Shown in pieces: positions 37,049-51,214 of a stretch of DNA of 64,000 nt (position 1 is its first letter; every line of letters begins with the position of its first letter). Source of the stretch: Paratinospora sagittata (Eukaryota > Streptophyta > Magnoliopsida > Ranunculales > Menispermaceae). Location: the NCBI GenBank assembly GCA_035771175.1, contig JAYMFD010001271.1, positions 2,542,001 through 2,606,000 of the forward strand, read 5' to 3'. The notes below the pieces were generated by a model, which was not told the origin of the DNA, did not search any database, and worked only from the letters and a program-made list of their open reading frames with translations. The translations under genes and the position numbers were made by a program.

Positions 37049-38231
37049 GAACACATCAAATGATAGCTATCAAAGTCTACAAAGATCAAGCTCTAAGAAC
37101 GAAGACATATCTCAATGCTAATGCGTTAGTTCAATCTTAGGTTTGTAGGGTAACCTCTCGATCAATCTCAGCACGAAAACTCTCTAAATTGCAAAGTCTT
37201 CAATATCACTTGGATTTAGTATTTGATTTTGACAAAATATTTTCCAAAAGGTTTTAATCATAATTTCAATCAGTTTTGAATGATTTAAAAGTGTTTTGAG
37301 TCAATGAAATGGTTCTTAAGTGTTTAAATATTAATTTTTCCAAAATCGGGATATCCACCACTTTGCCAAAATTTTACAAAAGGTAATAGCGCACTGTCAG
37401 TGTTGATAGCATGCTGATAGGGTTGAATAATCAAAAATCAATTTTTCTGGAAAATTGTCTACAACGCGCTATCCCTCGCTATCCCTTATGATAACTCGCT
37501 ATAAAGTAGTTACCCTGATCTTTCGAGTTTTACTAAAATGGGCAATAGCGTGCTATAGGCCTAGATTGCACGCAACGGAAACTCCAAAAATCTCGAGCTC
37601 TTGGGTATGTGTATATGGACTTACAATAGCCCGCTATAAGTCATTAGTGCGCATGATACACAACCCAATAGCATGTTATCCAAGTTTGAGTTAGAAATCT
37701 CACATTTCTAACGAGAAAAACGTAGGCCCTTTCCCTTGCTCGATTTTTCCATTCCTTACACAGTTTTGACGGGGAATCGTAACTGAAATATTCTCCACTA
37801 CGACAAGGATGATGCCCATTGTTTCGCACGGCCAAAACAACTTTAGATTAAACAATGTTTTGAATTCAAATCATTTCCTACTCTCTTGCTGTTTAACCTG
37901 CAATTGCTAATTTAATAAAGCACACATTGTCTAATTTTCAAAGATACAACACACACGATTTCAGCAGGTTAGACTTAGCTTTCCAAAGAGTATTTCAAAA
38001 GAAGAAAGTCCTGATTCTTGCATTGCCAATAAATGCTTCCACCCTAATCAAAGTTGGAAACTGTCTTGAAGATAACTTCACTGTTTAACAAGTTTTTCTT
38101 TTTATCCCTTTTGTTCTGAGAATTTAAGAAGCAATTCATTGCTTTAAACTGTAAGTATATGAAGTGTTCTCAGTAAGAGAACACAACACATCACCTATAT
38201 TCTTTCTCTAAGAGCTACAACTAATCATCAA
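37049..38231 (+). repeat. Monomer M33 (type 1, alpha)
   Basis: 1,183 bp. Starts with CAAATGATAGC like M17, has CAATCAG like position F, private changes CCCTTATGATAAC, ACCCTGATC and TCGAGTTTTAC, then a D-like 3' half. Confidence 0.92.
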
Positions 38232-39415
38232 GAACACATCAAATTATAGCTATCAAAGTCTTCAAAGATCAAGTCCTAAGAACGAAGACATATCTCAATG
38301 CTAATGCGTTAGTTCAATCTTAGGTGTGAACGGTAACCTCTCGATCAATCTCAGCACGAAAACTCTCTAAATTGCATGTCTTCAATATCACTTGGATTTA
38401 GTATTTGATTTTGAGACAATATTTTTCAAAAGGTTTTAATCATAATTTCAATTAGTTTTGAATGATTTAAAAGTGTTTTGAGTCAATGAAATGGTTCTTA
38501 ACTGTTAAAATATTAATTTTTCCAAAATCGGGCTATCCACCACTTTGCCAAAATTTTACAAAAGGTAGTAGCGCACTATCAGTGTTGATAGCACGCTGAT
38601 AGGGTTGAATAATAAAAAATCAATTTTTCTTGGAAAATTGCCCACAACGCGCTATCCCTCGCTATCCCTTTTGATAACTCACTATAAAGTAGTTACCGTG
38701 ATCTTTCGATTTTTACTAAAATGGGCAATAGCGTGCTACAGGCCTAGATTGCACGCTAACGGAAACTCCAAAAAACTCGAGCTCTTGGGTATGTGTATAT
38801 GGACTTACAAAAGCCCGCTATAAGTCATTAGTGCGCATGATACACAACCCAATAGCATGTTATCCAAGTTTGAGTTAGAAATCTCACATTTCTAACGAGA
38901 AAAACGTAGGCCCTTTCCCTTGCTCGATTTTTCCATTCCTTACATAGTTTTGACGGGGAATCGTAACTGAAATGTTCTCCACTACGACAAGGATGATGCC
39001 CATTGTTTCGCACGGCCAAAACAACTTTAGATTAAACAATGTTTTGAATTCAAATCATTTCCTACTCTCTTGCTGTTTAACCTGCAATTGCTAATTCAAT
39101 AAAGCACTCATTGTCTAATTTTCAAAGATACAACACACACGATTTCAGCAAGTTAGACTTAGCTTTCCAAAGAGTATTTCAAAAGAAGAAAGTCCTGATT
39201 GTTGCATTGCCAATAAATGCTTCCACCCTAATCAAAGTTGGAAACTGTCTTGAAGATAACTTCACTGTTTAACAAGTTCTTCTTTTTATCCCTTTTGTGC
39301 TGAGATTTTAAGAAGCAATTCATTGTTTTAAACTGTAAGTATATGAAGTGTTCTCCGTAAGAGAACACAACACATCACCTATATTCTTTCTCTGAGAGCT
39401 ACAACTAATCATCAA
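38232..39415 (+). repeat. Monomer M34 (type 2, alpha)
   Basis: 1,184 bp. 5' half E-like (ATATTTTTCAAAAGG, AACTCACTATAAAG). It ends the alternating dimer block because the next unit is also type 2. Sub-repeat reads GTGCTACAGG. Confidence 0.92.
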
Positions 39416-40599
39416 GAACACATCAAATTATAGCTATCAAAGTCTTCAAAGATCAAGTCCTAAGAACGAAGACATATCTCAATGCTAATGCGTTAGTTCA
39501 ATCTTAGGTGTAAACAGTAACCTCTCGATCAATCTCAGCACGAAAACTCTCTAAATTGCATGTCTTCAATATCACTTGGATTTAGTATTTGATTTTGACA
39601 CAATATTTTCCAAAAGGTTTTAATCATAATTTCAATTAGTTTTCAATGATTTAAAAGTGTTTTGAGTCAATGAAATGGTTCTTAGCTGTTAAAATATTAA
39701 TTTTTCCAAAATCGGGCTATCCACCACTTTGCCAAAATTTTACAAAAGGTAGTAGCGCACTATCAGTGTTGATAGCACGCTGATAGGGTTGAATAATCAA
39801 AAATCAATTTTTCTTAGAAAATTGCCCACAACGCGCTATCCCTCGCTATCCCTTTTGATAACTCGCTATAAAGTAGTTACCGTGATCTTTCGATTTTTAC
39901 TAAAATGGGCAATAGCGTGCTATAGGCCTAGATTGCACGCTAACGGAAAGTGCAAAAAACTCGAGCTCTTGGGTATGTGTATATCGACTTACAATAGCCC
40001 GCTATAAGTCATTAGTGCGCATGATACACAACCCAATAGCATGTTATCCAAGTTTGAGTTAGAAATCTCACATTTCTAACGAGAAAAACGTTGGCCCTTT
40101 CCCTTGCTCGATTTTTCCATTCCTTACACAGTTTTGACGGGGAATCGTAACTGAAATATTCTCCACTACGACATGGATGATGCCCATTGTTTCGCACGGC
40201 CAAAACAACTTCAGATTAAACAATGTTTTGAATTCAAATCATTTCCTACTCTCTTGCTGTTTAACCTGCAATTGCTAATTTAATAAAGCACTCATTGTCT
40301 AATTTTCAAAGATACAACACACACGATTTCAGCAAGTTAGACTAAGCTTTCCAAAGAGTGTTTCAAAAGAAGAAAGTCGTGATTTTTGCATTGTCAATAA
40401 ATGCTTCGACCCGAATCAAAGTTGGAAACTGTCTTGAGGATAACTTCATTGTTTAACAAGTTCTTCATTTTATCCCTTTTGTGCTGAGATTTTAAGAAGC
40501 AATTCATTGTTTTAAACTGTAAGTATATGAAGTGTTCTCAGTAAGAGAACACCGCACATCACCTATATTCTTTCTCTGAGAGCTACAACTAATCATCAA
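39416..40599 (+). repeat. Monomer M35 (type 2, beta)
   Basis: 1,184 bp. Has TCTTAGAAAATTG as in M2 and M4, GGAAAGTGCAAAAAAC, and GTGTAAACAGTAACC, a CG-to-CA variant of GTGTGAACGGTAACC. Confidence 0.9.
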
Positions 40600-41786
40600 G
40601 AACACATCAAATTATAGCTATCAAAGTCTACAAAGATCAAGCTCTAAGAACGAAGACATATCTCAAGGCTAATGCGTTTGTTCAATCTTAGGTTTGTAGG
40701 GTAACCTCTCGATCAATCTCAGCACGAAAACTCTCTAAATTGCAAAGTCTTCAATATCACATAGATTTAGTATTTGATTTTGACAAAATATTTTCCAAAA
40801 GGTTTTAATCATAATTTCAATTAGTTTTGAATGTATTAAAAGAATTTTGAGTCAATGAAATGGTTCTTAAGTGTTTAAAAATTAATTTTTCCAAAATCGG
40901 GCTATCCACCACTTTGCCAAAATTTTACAAAAGGTAGTAGCGCACTATCAGTGTTGATAGCATGCTGATAGGGTTGAATAATCAAAAATCAATTTTTCTT
41001 GAAAAATTGCCCACAACACGCTATCCCTCGCTATCCCTTTTGATAACTCGCTATAAAGTAGTTACCGCGATCTTTCGATTTTTACTAAAATGGGCAATAG
41101 CGTGCTATAGGCCTAGATTGCACGCTAACGGAAAGTTCGAAAAACTTGAGCTCTTGGGTATGTGTATACGGACTTACAATAGCCCGCTATAAGTCATTAG
41201 TGCGCATGATACACAACCCAATAACATGCTATCCTAGTTTGAGTTAGAAATCTCACATTTTTAACAAGAAAAACGTAGGCCCTTTCCCTTTCTCGATTTT
41301 TCCATTTCCTACACAGTTTTGACGGGGAATCGTAACTGAAATATTCTCCACTAAGACATGGATGATGCCCATTGTTTCTCGCGGCCAAAACAACTTTAGA
41401 TTAAACAATGTTTTAAATTCAAATCATTTCCTACTCTCTTGTTGTTTAACCTGCAATTGCTAATTTAATAAAACACTCATTGTCTAATTTTCAAAGATAC
41501 AACACACACGATTTCAGCAAGTTAGACTGAGCTTTTCAAAGAGTGTTTCAAAAGAAGAAAGTCGTGATTTTTGCATTGTCAATAAATGCTTCGACCCGAA
41601 TCAAAGTTGGAAACTGTCTTGAAGATAACTTCATTGTTTTACAAGTTCTTCATTTTATCCCTTTTGTGCTGAGATTTTAAGAAGCAATTCATTGTTTTAA
41701 ACTGTAAGTATATGAAGTGTTCTCAGTAAGAGAACACAACACATCACCTATATTCTTTCTCTAAGAGCTACACAACTAATCATCAA
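40600..41786 (+). repeat. Monomer M36 (type 2, beta, left palindrome)
   Basis: 1,187 bp. CAACACGCTA variant, EcoRI site lost, and a 2-bp duplication at its end (GAGCTACACAACTAATC) also seen at the end of M42. Confidence 0.9.
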
Positions 41787-42968
41787 GAACACATCAAATT
41801 ATAGCTATCAAAGTCTTCAAAGATCAAGTCCTAAGAACGAAGACATATCTCAATGCTAATGCGTTAGTTCAATCTTAGGTGTGAACGGTAACCTCTCGAT
41901 CAATCTCAGCACGAAAACTCTCTAAATTGCAAGTCTTCAATATCACTTGGATTTAGTATTTGATTTTGACAAAATATTTTCCAAAAGGTTTTAATCATAA
42001 TTTCAATTAGTTTTGAATGATTTAAAAGTGTTTTGAGTCAATGAAATGGTTCTTAAGTATTAAAATATTAATTTTCCAAAATCGGGCTATCCACCACTTT
42101 GCCAAAATTTTACAAAAGGTAGAAGCGCACTATCAGTGTTGATAGCACGCTGATAGGGTTGAATAATCAAAAATCAATTTTTCTTGGAAAATATCCCACA
42201 ACGCGCTATCCCTCGCTATCCCTTTTGATAACTCGCTATAAAGTAGTTACCGTGATCTTTCGATTTTTACTAAAATGGGCAATAGCGTGCTATAGGCCTA
42301 GATTGCACGCTAACGGAAAGTCCAAAAAACTCGAGCTCTTGGGTATGTGAGTATGGACTTACAATAGCCCGCTATAAGTCATTAGTGCGCATGATACACA
42401 ACCCAATAGCATGTTATCCAAGTTTGAGTTAGAAATCTCACATTTCTAACGAGAAAAACGTAGACCCTTTCCTTGCTCGATTTTTCCGTTCCTTACACAG
42501 TTTTGACGGGGAATCGTAACTGAAATATTCTCCACTAGGACATGGATGATGCCCATTGTTTCGCCCGACCAAAATAACTTTAGATTAAACAATGTTTTGA
42601 TTTCAAATCATTTCCTACTCTCTTGCGGTTTAACCTGCAATTGCTCATTTAATAAAACACTCATTGTCAAATTTTCAAAGATACAACACACACGATTTCA
42701 GCAAGTTAGACTGAGCTTTCCAAAGAGTGTTTCAAAAGAAGAAAGTCCTGATTTTTGCATTGTCAATAAATGCTTCGACCCGAATCAGAGTTGGAAACTG
42801 TCTTGAAGATAACTATATTGTTTAACAAGTTCTTCAATTTATCCCTTTTGTGCAGAGATTTTAAGAAGCATTTCATTGTTTTAAACTGTAAGTATATGAA
42901 GTGTTCTCAGTAAGAGAACACCACACATCACCTATATTCTTTCTCTGAGAGCTACAACTAATCATCAA
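41787..42968 (+). repeat. Monomer M37 (type 2, beta)
   Basis: 1,182 bp. 3' half shares TTTTGATTTCAAATC, AACTATATTG, TTCAATTTATCCC and GCATTTCATTG with M40. Reads GTATGTGAGTATGG where other units read GTATGTGTATATGG. Confidence 0.9.
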
Positions 42969-44150
42969 GAACACATCAAATTATAGCTATCAAAGTCTAC
43001 AAAGATCAAGCTCTAAGAACGAAGACATATCTCAATGCTAATGCGTTAGTTCAATCTTAGGTTTGTAGGGTAACCTCTCGATCAATCTCAGCACGAAAAC
43101 TCTCTAAATTGCAAGTCTTCAATATCACTTGGATTTAGCATTTGATTTTGACAAAATATTTTCCAAAAGGTTTTAATCATAATTTCAATGAGTTTTGAAT
43201 GATTTAAAAGTGTTTTGAGTCAATGAAATGCTTCTTAAGTGTTTAAATATTAATTTTTCCAAAATCGGGCTATCCACCACTTTGCCAAAATTTTACAAAA
43301 GGTAATAGCGCACTGTCAGTGTTGATAGCATGCTGATAGGGTTGAATAATCAAAAATCAATTTTTCTGGAAAATTGCCTACAACGCGCTATCCCTCACGA
43401 TCCCTTTTTATAACTCGCTATAAAGTAGTTACCGTGATCTTTCGATTTTTACTAAAATGGACAATAGCGTGCTATAGGCCTAGATTGCACGCAACGGAAA
43501 CTCCAAAAAACTCGACCTCTTGGGTATGTGTATACGGACTTACAATAGCCCGCTATAAGTCATTAGTGCGCATGATACACAACCCCATAACATGCTATCC
43601 TAGTTTGAGTTAGAAATCTCACATTTCTAACGAGAAAAACGTAGGCCCTTTCCCTTCCTCGATTTTTCCATTCCTTACACAGTTTTGACCGGGAATCGTA
43701 ACTGAAATATTCTCCACTACGACATGGATGATGCCCGTTGTTTCGCACGGCCAAAACAACTTTAGATTAAACAATGTTTTGAATTCAAATCATTTCCTAC
43801 TCTCTTGCTGTTTAACCTGCAATTGCTAATTTAATAAAGCACTCATTGTCTAATTTTCAAAGATACAACACACACGATTTCAGCAAGTTAGACTGAGCTT
43901 TCCAAAGAGTGTTTCAAAAGAAGAAAGTCGTGATTTTTGCATTGTCAATAAATGCTTCGACCCGAATCAAAGTTGGAAACTGTCTTGAAGATAACTTCAT
44001 TGTTTAACAAGTTCTTCATTTTATCCCTTTTGTGCTGAGATTTTAAGAAGCAATTCATTGTTTTAAACTGTAGGTATATGAAGTGTTCTCAGTAAGAGAA
44101 CACCGCACATCACCTATATTCTTTCTCTGAGAGCTACAACTAATCATCAA
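42969..44150 (+). repeat. Monomer M38 (type 1, beta, left palindrome)
   Basis: 1,182 bp. Near-identical to M41 (offset 3,528): CCCTCACGATCCC, CTTTTTATAACTCG, TGGACAATAGCG, GACCGGGAATCG and CTGTAGGTATATG. Confidence 0.92.
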
Positions 44151-45312
44151 GAACACATCAAATTATAGCTATCAAAGTCTACAAAGATCAAGCTCTAAGA
44201 ACGAAGACATATCTCAATGCTAATGCGTTAGTTCAATCTTAGGTTTGTAGGGTAACCTCTCGATCAATCTCAGCACGTAAACTCTCTAAATTGCAAAGTC
44301 TTCAATATCACTTGGATTTAGTATTTGATTTTGACAAAATATTTTCCAAAAGGTTTTAATCAGAATTTCAATGAGTTATGAATGATTTAAAAGTGTTTTG
44401 AGTCAATGAAATGGTTCTTAAGTGTTTAAATATTTATTTTTCCAAAATCGGGCTATCCACCACTTTGCCAAAATTTTACAAAAGGGAATAGCGCACTGTC
44501 AGTCTTGATAGCATGCTGATTGGGTTGAATAATAAAAAATCAATTTTTCTGAAAAATTGCCTACAACGCGCTATCCCTCGCTATCCCTTTTGATAACTCG
44601 CTATAAAGTAGTTATCGTGATCTTTCGATTTTTACATAGGCCTAGATTGCACGCAACGGAAACTCCAAAAAACTCGAGCTCTAGGGTATGTGTATATGGA
44701 CTTACAATAGCCCGCTATAAGTCATTAGTGCGCATGATACACAACCCAATAAAATGCTGTCCAAGTTTGAGTTAGAAATCTTACATTTCTAACAAGAAAA
44801 ACGTAGGCCCTTTCCCTTGCTCGATTTTTCCATTTCTTACACAGTTTTGACGGGGAATCGTAACTAAAATATTCTCCACTAAGACATGGATGATGCCCAT
44901 TGTTTCGCGCGGCCAAAACAACTTTAGATTAAACAATGTTTTGAATTCAAATCATTTCCTACTCTCTTGCTGTTTAACCTGCAATTGCTAATTTAATAAA
45001 ACACTCATTGTCTAATTTTCAAAGATACAACACACACGATTCCAGCAAGTTAGACTTAGCTTTCAAAAGAGTATTTCAAAAGAAGAAAGTCTTGATTCTT
45101 GCATTGCCAATAAATGCTTCCACCCTAATCAAAGTTGGAAACTGTCTTGAAGATAACTTCACTGTTTAACAAGTTCTTCTTTTTATCCCTTTTGTGCTGA
45201 GATTTTAAGAAGCAATTCATTGTTTTAAACTGTAAGTATATGAAGTGTTCTCAGTAAGAGAACACAACACATCACCTATATTCTTTCACTAAGAGCTACA
45301 ACTAATCATCAA
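44151..45312 (+). repeat. Monomer M39 (type 1, alpha), 21-bp deletion in sub-repeat domain
   Basis: 1,162 bp. GATTTTTAC is joined directly to ATAGGCCTAG near 44,635, which removes the TAGCGTGCTA decamer. The palindrome here reads TAAAATGCTG. Confidence 0.9.
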
Positions 45313-46496
45313 GAACACATCAAATTATAGCTATCAAAGTCTTCAAAGATCAAGTCCTAAGAACGAAGACATATCTCAATGCTAATGCGTTAGTTCAATC
45401 TTAGGTGTGAACGGTAACCTCTCGATCAATCTCAGCACGAAAACTCTCTAAATTGCAAGTCTTCAATATCACTTGGATTTAGTATTTGATTTTGACAAGA
45501 TATTTTCCAAAAGGTTTTAATCGTAATTTCAATTAGTTTTGAATGATTTAAAAGTGTTTTGAGTCATTGAAATGGTTCTTAAGTGTTAAAATATTAATTT
45601 TTCCAAAATCGGGCTATCCACCACTTTGCCAAAATTTTACAAAAGGTAGTAGCGCACTATCAGTGTTGATAGCACGCTGATAAGGTTGAATAATCAAAAA
45701 TCAATTTTTCTTGGAAAATTGCCAACAACGCGCTATCCCTCGCTATCCCTTTTGATAACTCGCTATAAAGTAATTACCGTGATCTTTCGATTTTTACTAA
45801 AATGGGCAATAGCGTGCTATAGGCCTAGATTACACGCTAACGGAAAGTCCAAAAAACTCGAGCTCTTCGGTATGTGTATATGGACTTACAATAGCCCGCT
45901 ATAAGTCTTTAGTGGGCATGATACATAACCCAATAGCATGTTATCCAAGTTTGAGTTAGAAATCTCACATTTCTAACGAGAAAAACGTTGGCCCTTTCCC
46001 TTGCTCGATTTTTCCGTTTCTTACACAGTTTTGACGGGGAATCGTAACTGAAATATTCTCCACTAGGACATGGATGATGCCCATTGTTTCGCACGGCCAA
46101 AACAACTTTAGATTAAACAATGTTTTGATTTCAAATCATTTCCTACTCTCTTGCTGTTTAACCTGCAATTGCTAATTTAATAAAACACTCATTGTCTAAT
46201 TTTCAAAGATACAACACACACGATTTCAGCAAGTTAGACTGAGCTTTCCAAAAAGTGTTTCAAAAGAAGAAAGTCCTGATTTTTGCATTGTCAATAAATG
46301 CTTCGACCCGAATCAAAGTTGGAAACTGTCTTGAAGATAACTATATTGTTTAACAAGTTCTTCAATTTATCCCTTTTGTGCTGAGATTTTAAGAAGCATT
46401 TCATTGTTTTAAACTGTAAGTATATGAAGTGTTCTTAGTAAGAGAACACCACACATCACCTATATTCTTTCTCTGAGAGCTACAACTAATCATCAA
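45313..46496 (+). repeat. Monomer M40 (type 2, beta)
   Basis: 1,184 bp. 3' half near-identical to M37. The anchor itself is altered to TTTAGTGGGCATG. Confidence 0.9.
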
Positions 46497-47678
46497 GAAC
46501 ACATCAAACTATAGCTATCAAAGTCTACAAAGATCAAGCTCTAAGAACGAAGACATATCTCAATGCTAATGCGTTAGTTCAATCTTAGGTTTGTAGGGTA
46601 ACCTCTCGATCAATCTCAGCACGGAAACTCTCTAAATTGCAAGTCTTCAATATCACTTGGATTTAGCATTTGATTTTGACAAAATATTTTCCAAAAGGTT
46701 TTAATCATAATTTCAATGAGTTTTGAATGATTTAAAAGTGTTTTGAGTCAATGAAATGGTTCTTAAGTGTTTAAATATTAATTTTTCCAAAATCGGGCTA
46801 TCCACCACTTTGCCAAAATTTTACAAAAGGTAATAGCGCACTGTCAGTGTTGATAGCATGCTGATAGGGTTGAATAATCAAAAATCAATTTTTCTGGAAA
46901 ATTGCCTACAACGCGCTATCCCTCACGATCCCTTTTTATAACTCGCTATAAAGTAGTTACCGTGATCTTTCGATTTTTACTAAAATGGACAATAGCGTGC
47001 TATAGGCCTAGATTGCACGCAACGGAAACTCCAAAAAACTCGACCTCTTGGGTATGTGTATACGGACTTACAATAGCCCGCTATAAGTCATTAGTGCGCA
47101 TGATACACAACCCCATAACATGCTATCCTAGTTTGAGTTAGAAATCTCACATTTCTAACGAGAAAAACGTAGGCCCTTTCCCTTCCGCGATTTTTCCATT
47201 CCTTACACAGTTTTGACCGGGAATCGTAACTGAAATATTCTCCACTACGACATGGATGATGCCCGTTGTTTCGCACGGCCAAAACAACTTTAGATTAAAC
47301 AATGTTTTGAATTCAAATCACTTCCTACTCTCTTGCTGTTTAACCTGCAATTGCTAATTTAATAAAGCACTCATTGTCTAATTTTCAAACGTACAACACA
47401 CACGATTTCAGCAAGTTAGACTGAGCTTTCCAAAGAGTGTTTCAAAAGAAGAAAGTCCTGATTTTTGCATTGTCAATAAATGCTTCGACCCGAATCAAAG
47501 TTGGAAACTGTCTTGAAGATAACTTCATTGTTTGACAAGTTCTTCATTTTATCCCTTTTGTGCTGAGATTTTAAGAAGCAATTCATTGTTTTAAACTGTA
47601 GGTATATGAAGTGTTCTCAGTAAGAGAACATCGCACATCACCTATATTCTTTCTCTGAGAGCTACAACTAATCATCAA
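46497..47678 (+). repeat. Monomer M41 (type 1, beta, left palindrome)
   Basis: 1,182 bp. Twin of M38. Differences noticed: CTTCCGCGATTTTT against CTTCCTCGATTTTT, and CAAACGTACAAC against CAAAGATACAAC. Confidence 0.92.
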
Positions 47679-48857
47679 GAACACATCAAATTATAGCTAT
47701 CAAAGTCTACAAAGATCAAGCTCTAAGAACGAAGACATATCTCAATGCTAATGCGTTAGTTCAATCTTAGGTTTGTAGGGTAACCTCTCGATCAATCTCA
47801 GCACGAAAACTCTCTAAATTGCAAAGTCTTCAATATCACTTGGATTTATTTAGTATTTGATTTAGACAAAATATTTTCCAAAAGGTTTTAATGAATTTTT
47901 CAATGAGTTATGAATGATTTAAATGTGTTTTGAGTCAATGAAATGGTTCTTAAGTGTTTAAATATTAATTTTTCCAAAATCGGGCTATCCACCACTTTGC
48001 CAAAATTTTACAAAAGGGAATAGCACACTGTCAGGGTTGATAGCATGCTGATAGGGTTGAATAATCAAAAATCAATTTTTCTGAAAAATTGCCTACAACT
48101 CGCTATCCCTTTTGATAACTCGCTATAAAGTAGTTACCGTGATCTTTCGATTTTTACTAAAATGGGCAATAGCGTGCTATAGGCCTAGATTGCACGCTAA
48201 CGGAAACTCCAAAAAACTCGAGCTCTTGGGTATGTGTATATGGACTTACAATAACCCGCTATAAGTCATTAGTGCGCATGATACACAACCCAATAGCATG
48301 TTATCCAAGTTTGAGTTAGAAATCTCACATTTCTAACGAGAAAAAGGTAGATCCTTCCCTTGCTCGATTTTTCCATTTCTTACACAGTTTTGACGGGGAA
48401 TCGTAACTGAAATATTCTCCACTAAGGCATGGATGATGCCCATTGTTTCTCGCGGCCAAAACAACTTTAGATTAAACAATGTTTTGAATTCAAATCATTT
48501 CCTACTCTCTTGTTGTTTAACCTGCAATTGCTAATTTAATAAAACACTTATTGTCTAATTTTCAAAGATACAACACACACGATTTCAGCAAGTTAGACTG
48601 AGCTTTCCAAAGAGTGTTTCAAAAGAAGAAAGTCGTGATTTTTGCATTGTCAATAAATGCTTCGACCCGAATCAAAGTTGGAAACTGTCTTGAAGATAAC
48701 TTCATTGTTTAACAAGTTCTTCATTTTATCCCTTTTGTTCTAAGATTTTAAGAAGCAATTCATTGTTTTAAACTGTAAGTATATGAAGTGTTCTCAGTAA
48801 GAGAGCACAACACATTACCTATATTCTTTCTCTGAGAGCTACACAACTAATCATCAA
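47679..48857 (+). repeat. Monomer M42 (mosaic, beta), 10-bp contraction
   Basis: 1,179 bp. First unit with the tandem GCTATCCC pair reduced to one (CAACTCGCTATCCC). Also a 4-bp duplication, GGATTTATTTAGTATTTG. Type 1 up to the contraction, then CGCTAACGGAAAC. Confidence 0.9.
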
Positions 48858-50029
48858 GAACACATCAAATTATAGCTATCAAAGTCTACAAAGATCAAGC
48901 TCAAAGAACGAAGACATATCTCAATGCTAATGCGTTAGTTCAATCTTAGGTTTGTAGGGTAACCTCTCGATCAATCTCAGCACGAAAACTCTCTAAATTG
49001 CAAAGTCTTCAATATCACTTGGATTTAGTATTTGATTTTGAAAAAATATTTTCCAAAAGGTTTTAATCAATTTTTCAATGAGTTATGAATGATTTAAATG
49101 TGTTTTAAGTCAATGAAATGGTTCTTAAGTGTTTAAATATTAATTTTTCCAAAATCGGGCTATCCACCACTTTGCCAAAATTTTACAAAAGGGAATAGCG
49201 CACTGTCAGTGTTGATAGCATGCTGATAGGGTTGAATAATCAAAAATCAATTTTTCTGAAAAATTGCCTACAACTCGCTATCCCTTTTGATAACTCGCTA
49301 TAAAGTAGTTACCGTGATCTTTCGATTTTTACTAAAATGGGCAATAGCGTGCTATAGGCCTAGATTGCACGCAACGGAAACTCCAAAAAACTCGAGCTCT
49401 TGGGTATGTGTATATGGACTTACAATAGCCCGCTATAAGTCATTAGTGCGCATGATACACAACCCAATAACATGCTATCCAAGTTTGAGTTAGAAATCTC
49501 ACATTTCCAACAAGAAAAACGTAGGCCCTTTCCCTTCCTCGATTTTTCCATTTCTTACACAGTTTTGACGGGGAATCGTAACTAAAATATTCTCCACTAA
49601 GACATGGATGATGCCCATTGTTTCGCGCGGCAAAAACAACTTTAGATTAAACAATGTTTTGAATTCAAATCATTTCCTACTCTCTTGTTGTTTAACCTGC
49701 AATTGCTAATTTAATAAAACACTCATTGTCCAATTTTCAAAGATACAACACACACGATTTCAGCAAGTTAGACTGAGCTTTCCAAAGAGTGTTTCAAAAG
49801 AAGAAAGTCCTGATTTTTGCATTGTCAATAAATGCTTCGACCCGAATCAAAGTTGGAAACTGTCTTGAAGATAACTTCATTGTTTAACAAGTTCTTCATT
49901 TTATCCCTTTTGTGCTGATATTTTAAGAAGCAATTCATTGTGTTAAACTGTAAGTATATGAAGTGTTCTCAGTAAGAGAACACTGCACATCACCTATATT
50001 CTTTTCTGAGAGCTACAACTAATCATCAA
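48858..50029 (+). repeat. Monomer M43 (type 1, beta, left palindrome), 10-bp contraction
   Basis: 1,172 bp. 5' half like M42 (AAAGGGAATAGC, CAACTCGCTATCCC). The right arm of the GTTAGAAAT hairpin is broken (ATTTCCAAC). Confidence 0.9.
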
Positions 50030-51214
50030 GAACACATCAAATTATAGCTATCAAAGTCTACAAAGATCAAGCTCTAAGAACGAAGACATATCTCAATGCT
50101 AATGCGTTAGTTCAATCTTAGGTTTGTAGGGTAACCTCTCGATCAATCTCAGCACGAAAACTCTCTAAATTGCAAAGTCTTCAATATCCCTTGGATTTAG
50201 TATTTGATTTTGACAAAATATTTTCCAAAAGGTTTTAATCATAATTTCAATGAGTTTTGAATGATTTAAAAGTGTTTTGAGTCAATGAAATGGTTATTAT
50301 GTGTTTAACTATTAATTTTTCCAAAATCGGGCTATCCACCACTTTGCCAAAATTTTACAAAAGGTAGTAGCGCACTCTCAGTGTTGATAGCATGCTGATG
50401 GGGTTCAATAATCAAAAATCAATTTTTCTTGAAAAATTACCCACAAAGCGCTATCCATCGCTATCCCTTTTGATAACTAGCTATAAAGTAGTTACCGTGA
50501 TCTTTCGATTTTTACTAAAATGGGCAATAGCGTGCTATAGGCCTAGATTGCACGCTAACGAAAAGACCAAAAAACTCGAGCTCTTGGGTATGTGTATATG
50601 GACTTACAATAGCCCGCTATAAGTCATTAGTGCGCATGATACACAACCCAATAGCATGTTATCCAAGTTTGAGTTAGAAATCTCACATTTCTAACGAGAA
50701 AAACGTAGATCCTTTCCCTTGCTCGATTTTTCCATTCCTTACACAGTTTTGACGGGGAATCGTAACTGAAATATTCTCCACTACGACATCGATGATGCCC
50801 ATTGTTTCGCATGGCCAAAACAACTTTAGATTAAACAATGTTTTGAATTCAAATCATTTCCTACTCTCTTGCTGTTTAACCTGCAATTGCTAATTTAATA
50901 AAGCACTCATTGTCTAATTTTCAAACATACAACACACACGATTTCAGCAAGTTAGACTGAGCTTTCCAAAGAGGGTTTCAAAAGAAGAAAGTCGTGATTT
51001 TTGCATTGTCAATAAATGTTTCGACCCGAATCAAAGTTGGAAACTGTCTTGAAGATAACTTCATTGTTTAACAAGTTCTTCATTTTATCCCTTTTGTGCT
51101 GAGATTTTAAGAATCAATTCATTGTTTTAAACTGTAAGTACATGAAGTGTTCTCAGTAAGAGAACACCACACATCACCTATATTCTTTCTCTGAGAGCTA
51201 CAACTAATCATCAA
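50030..51214 (+). repeat. Monomer M44 (type 2, beta)
   Basis: 1,185 bp. Marked by CGTAGATCC, GACATCGATGATG, CGCATGGCC and AGAATCAATTC, all of which return in the 3' half of M48. Confidence 0.9.
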
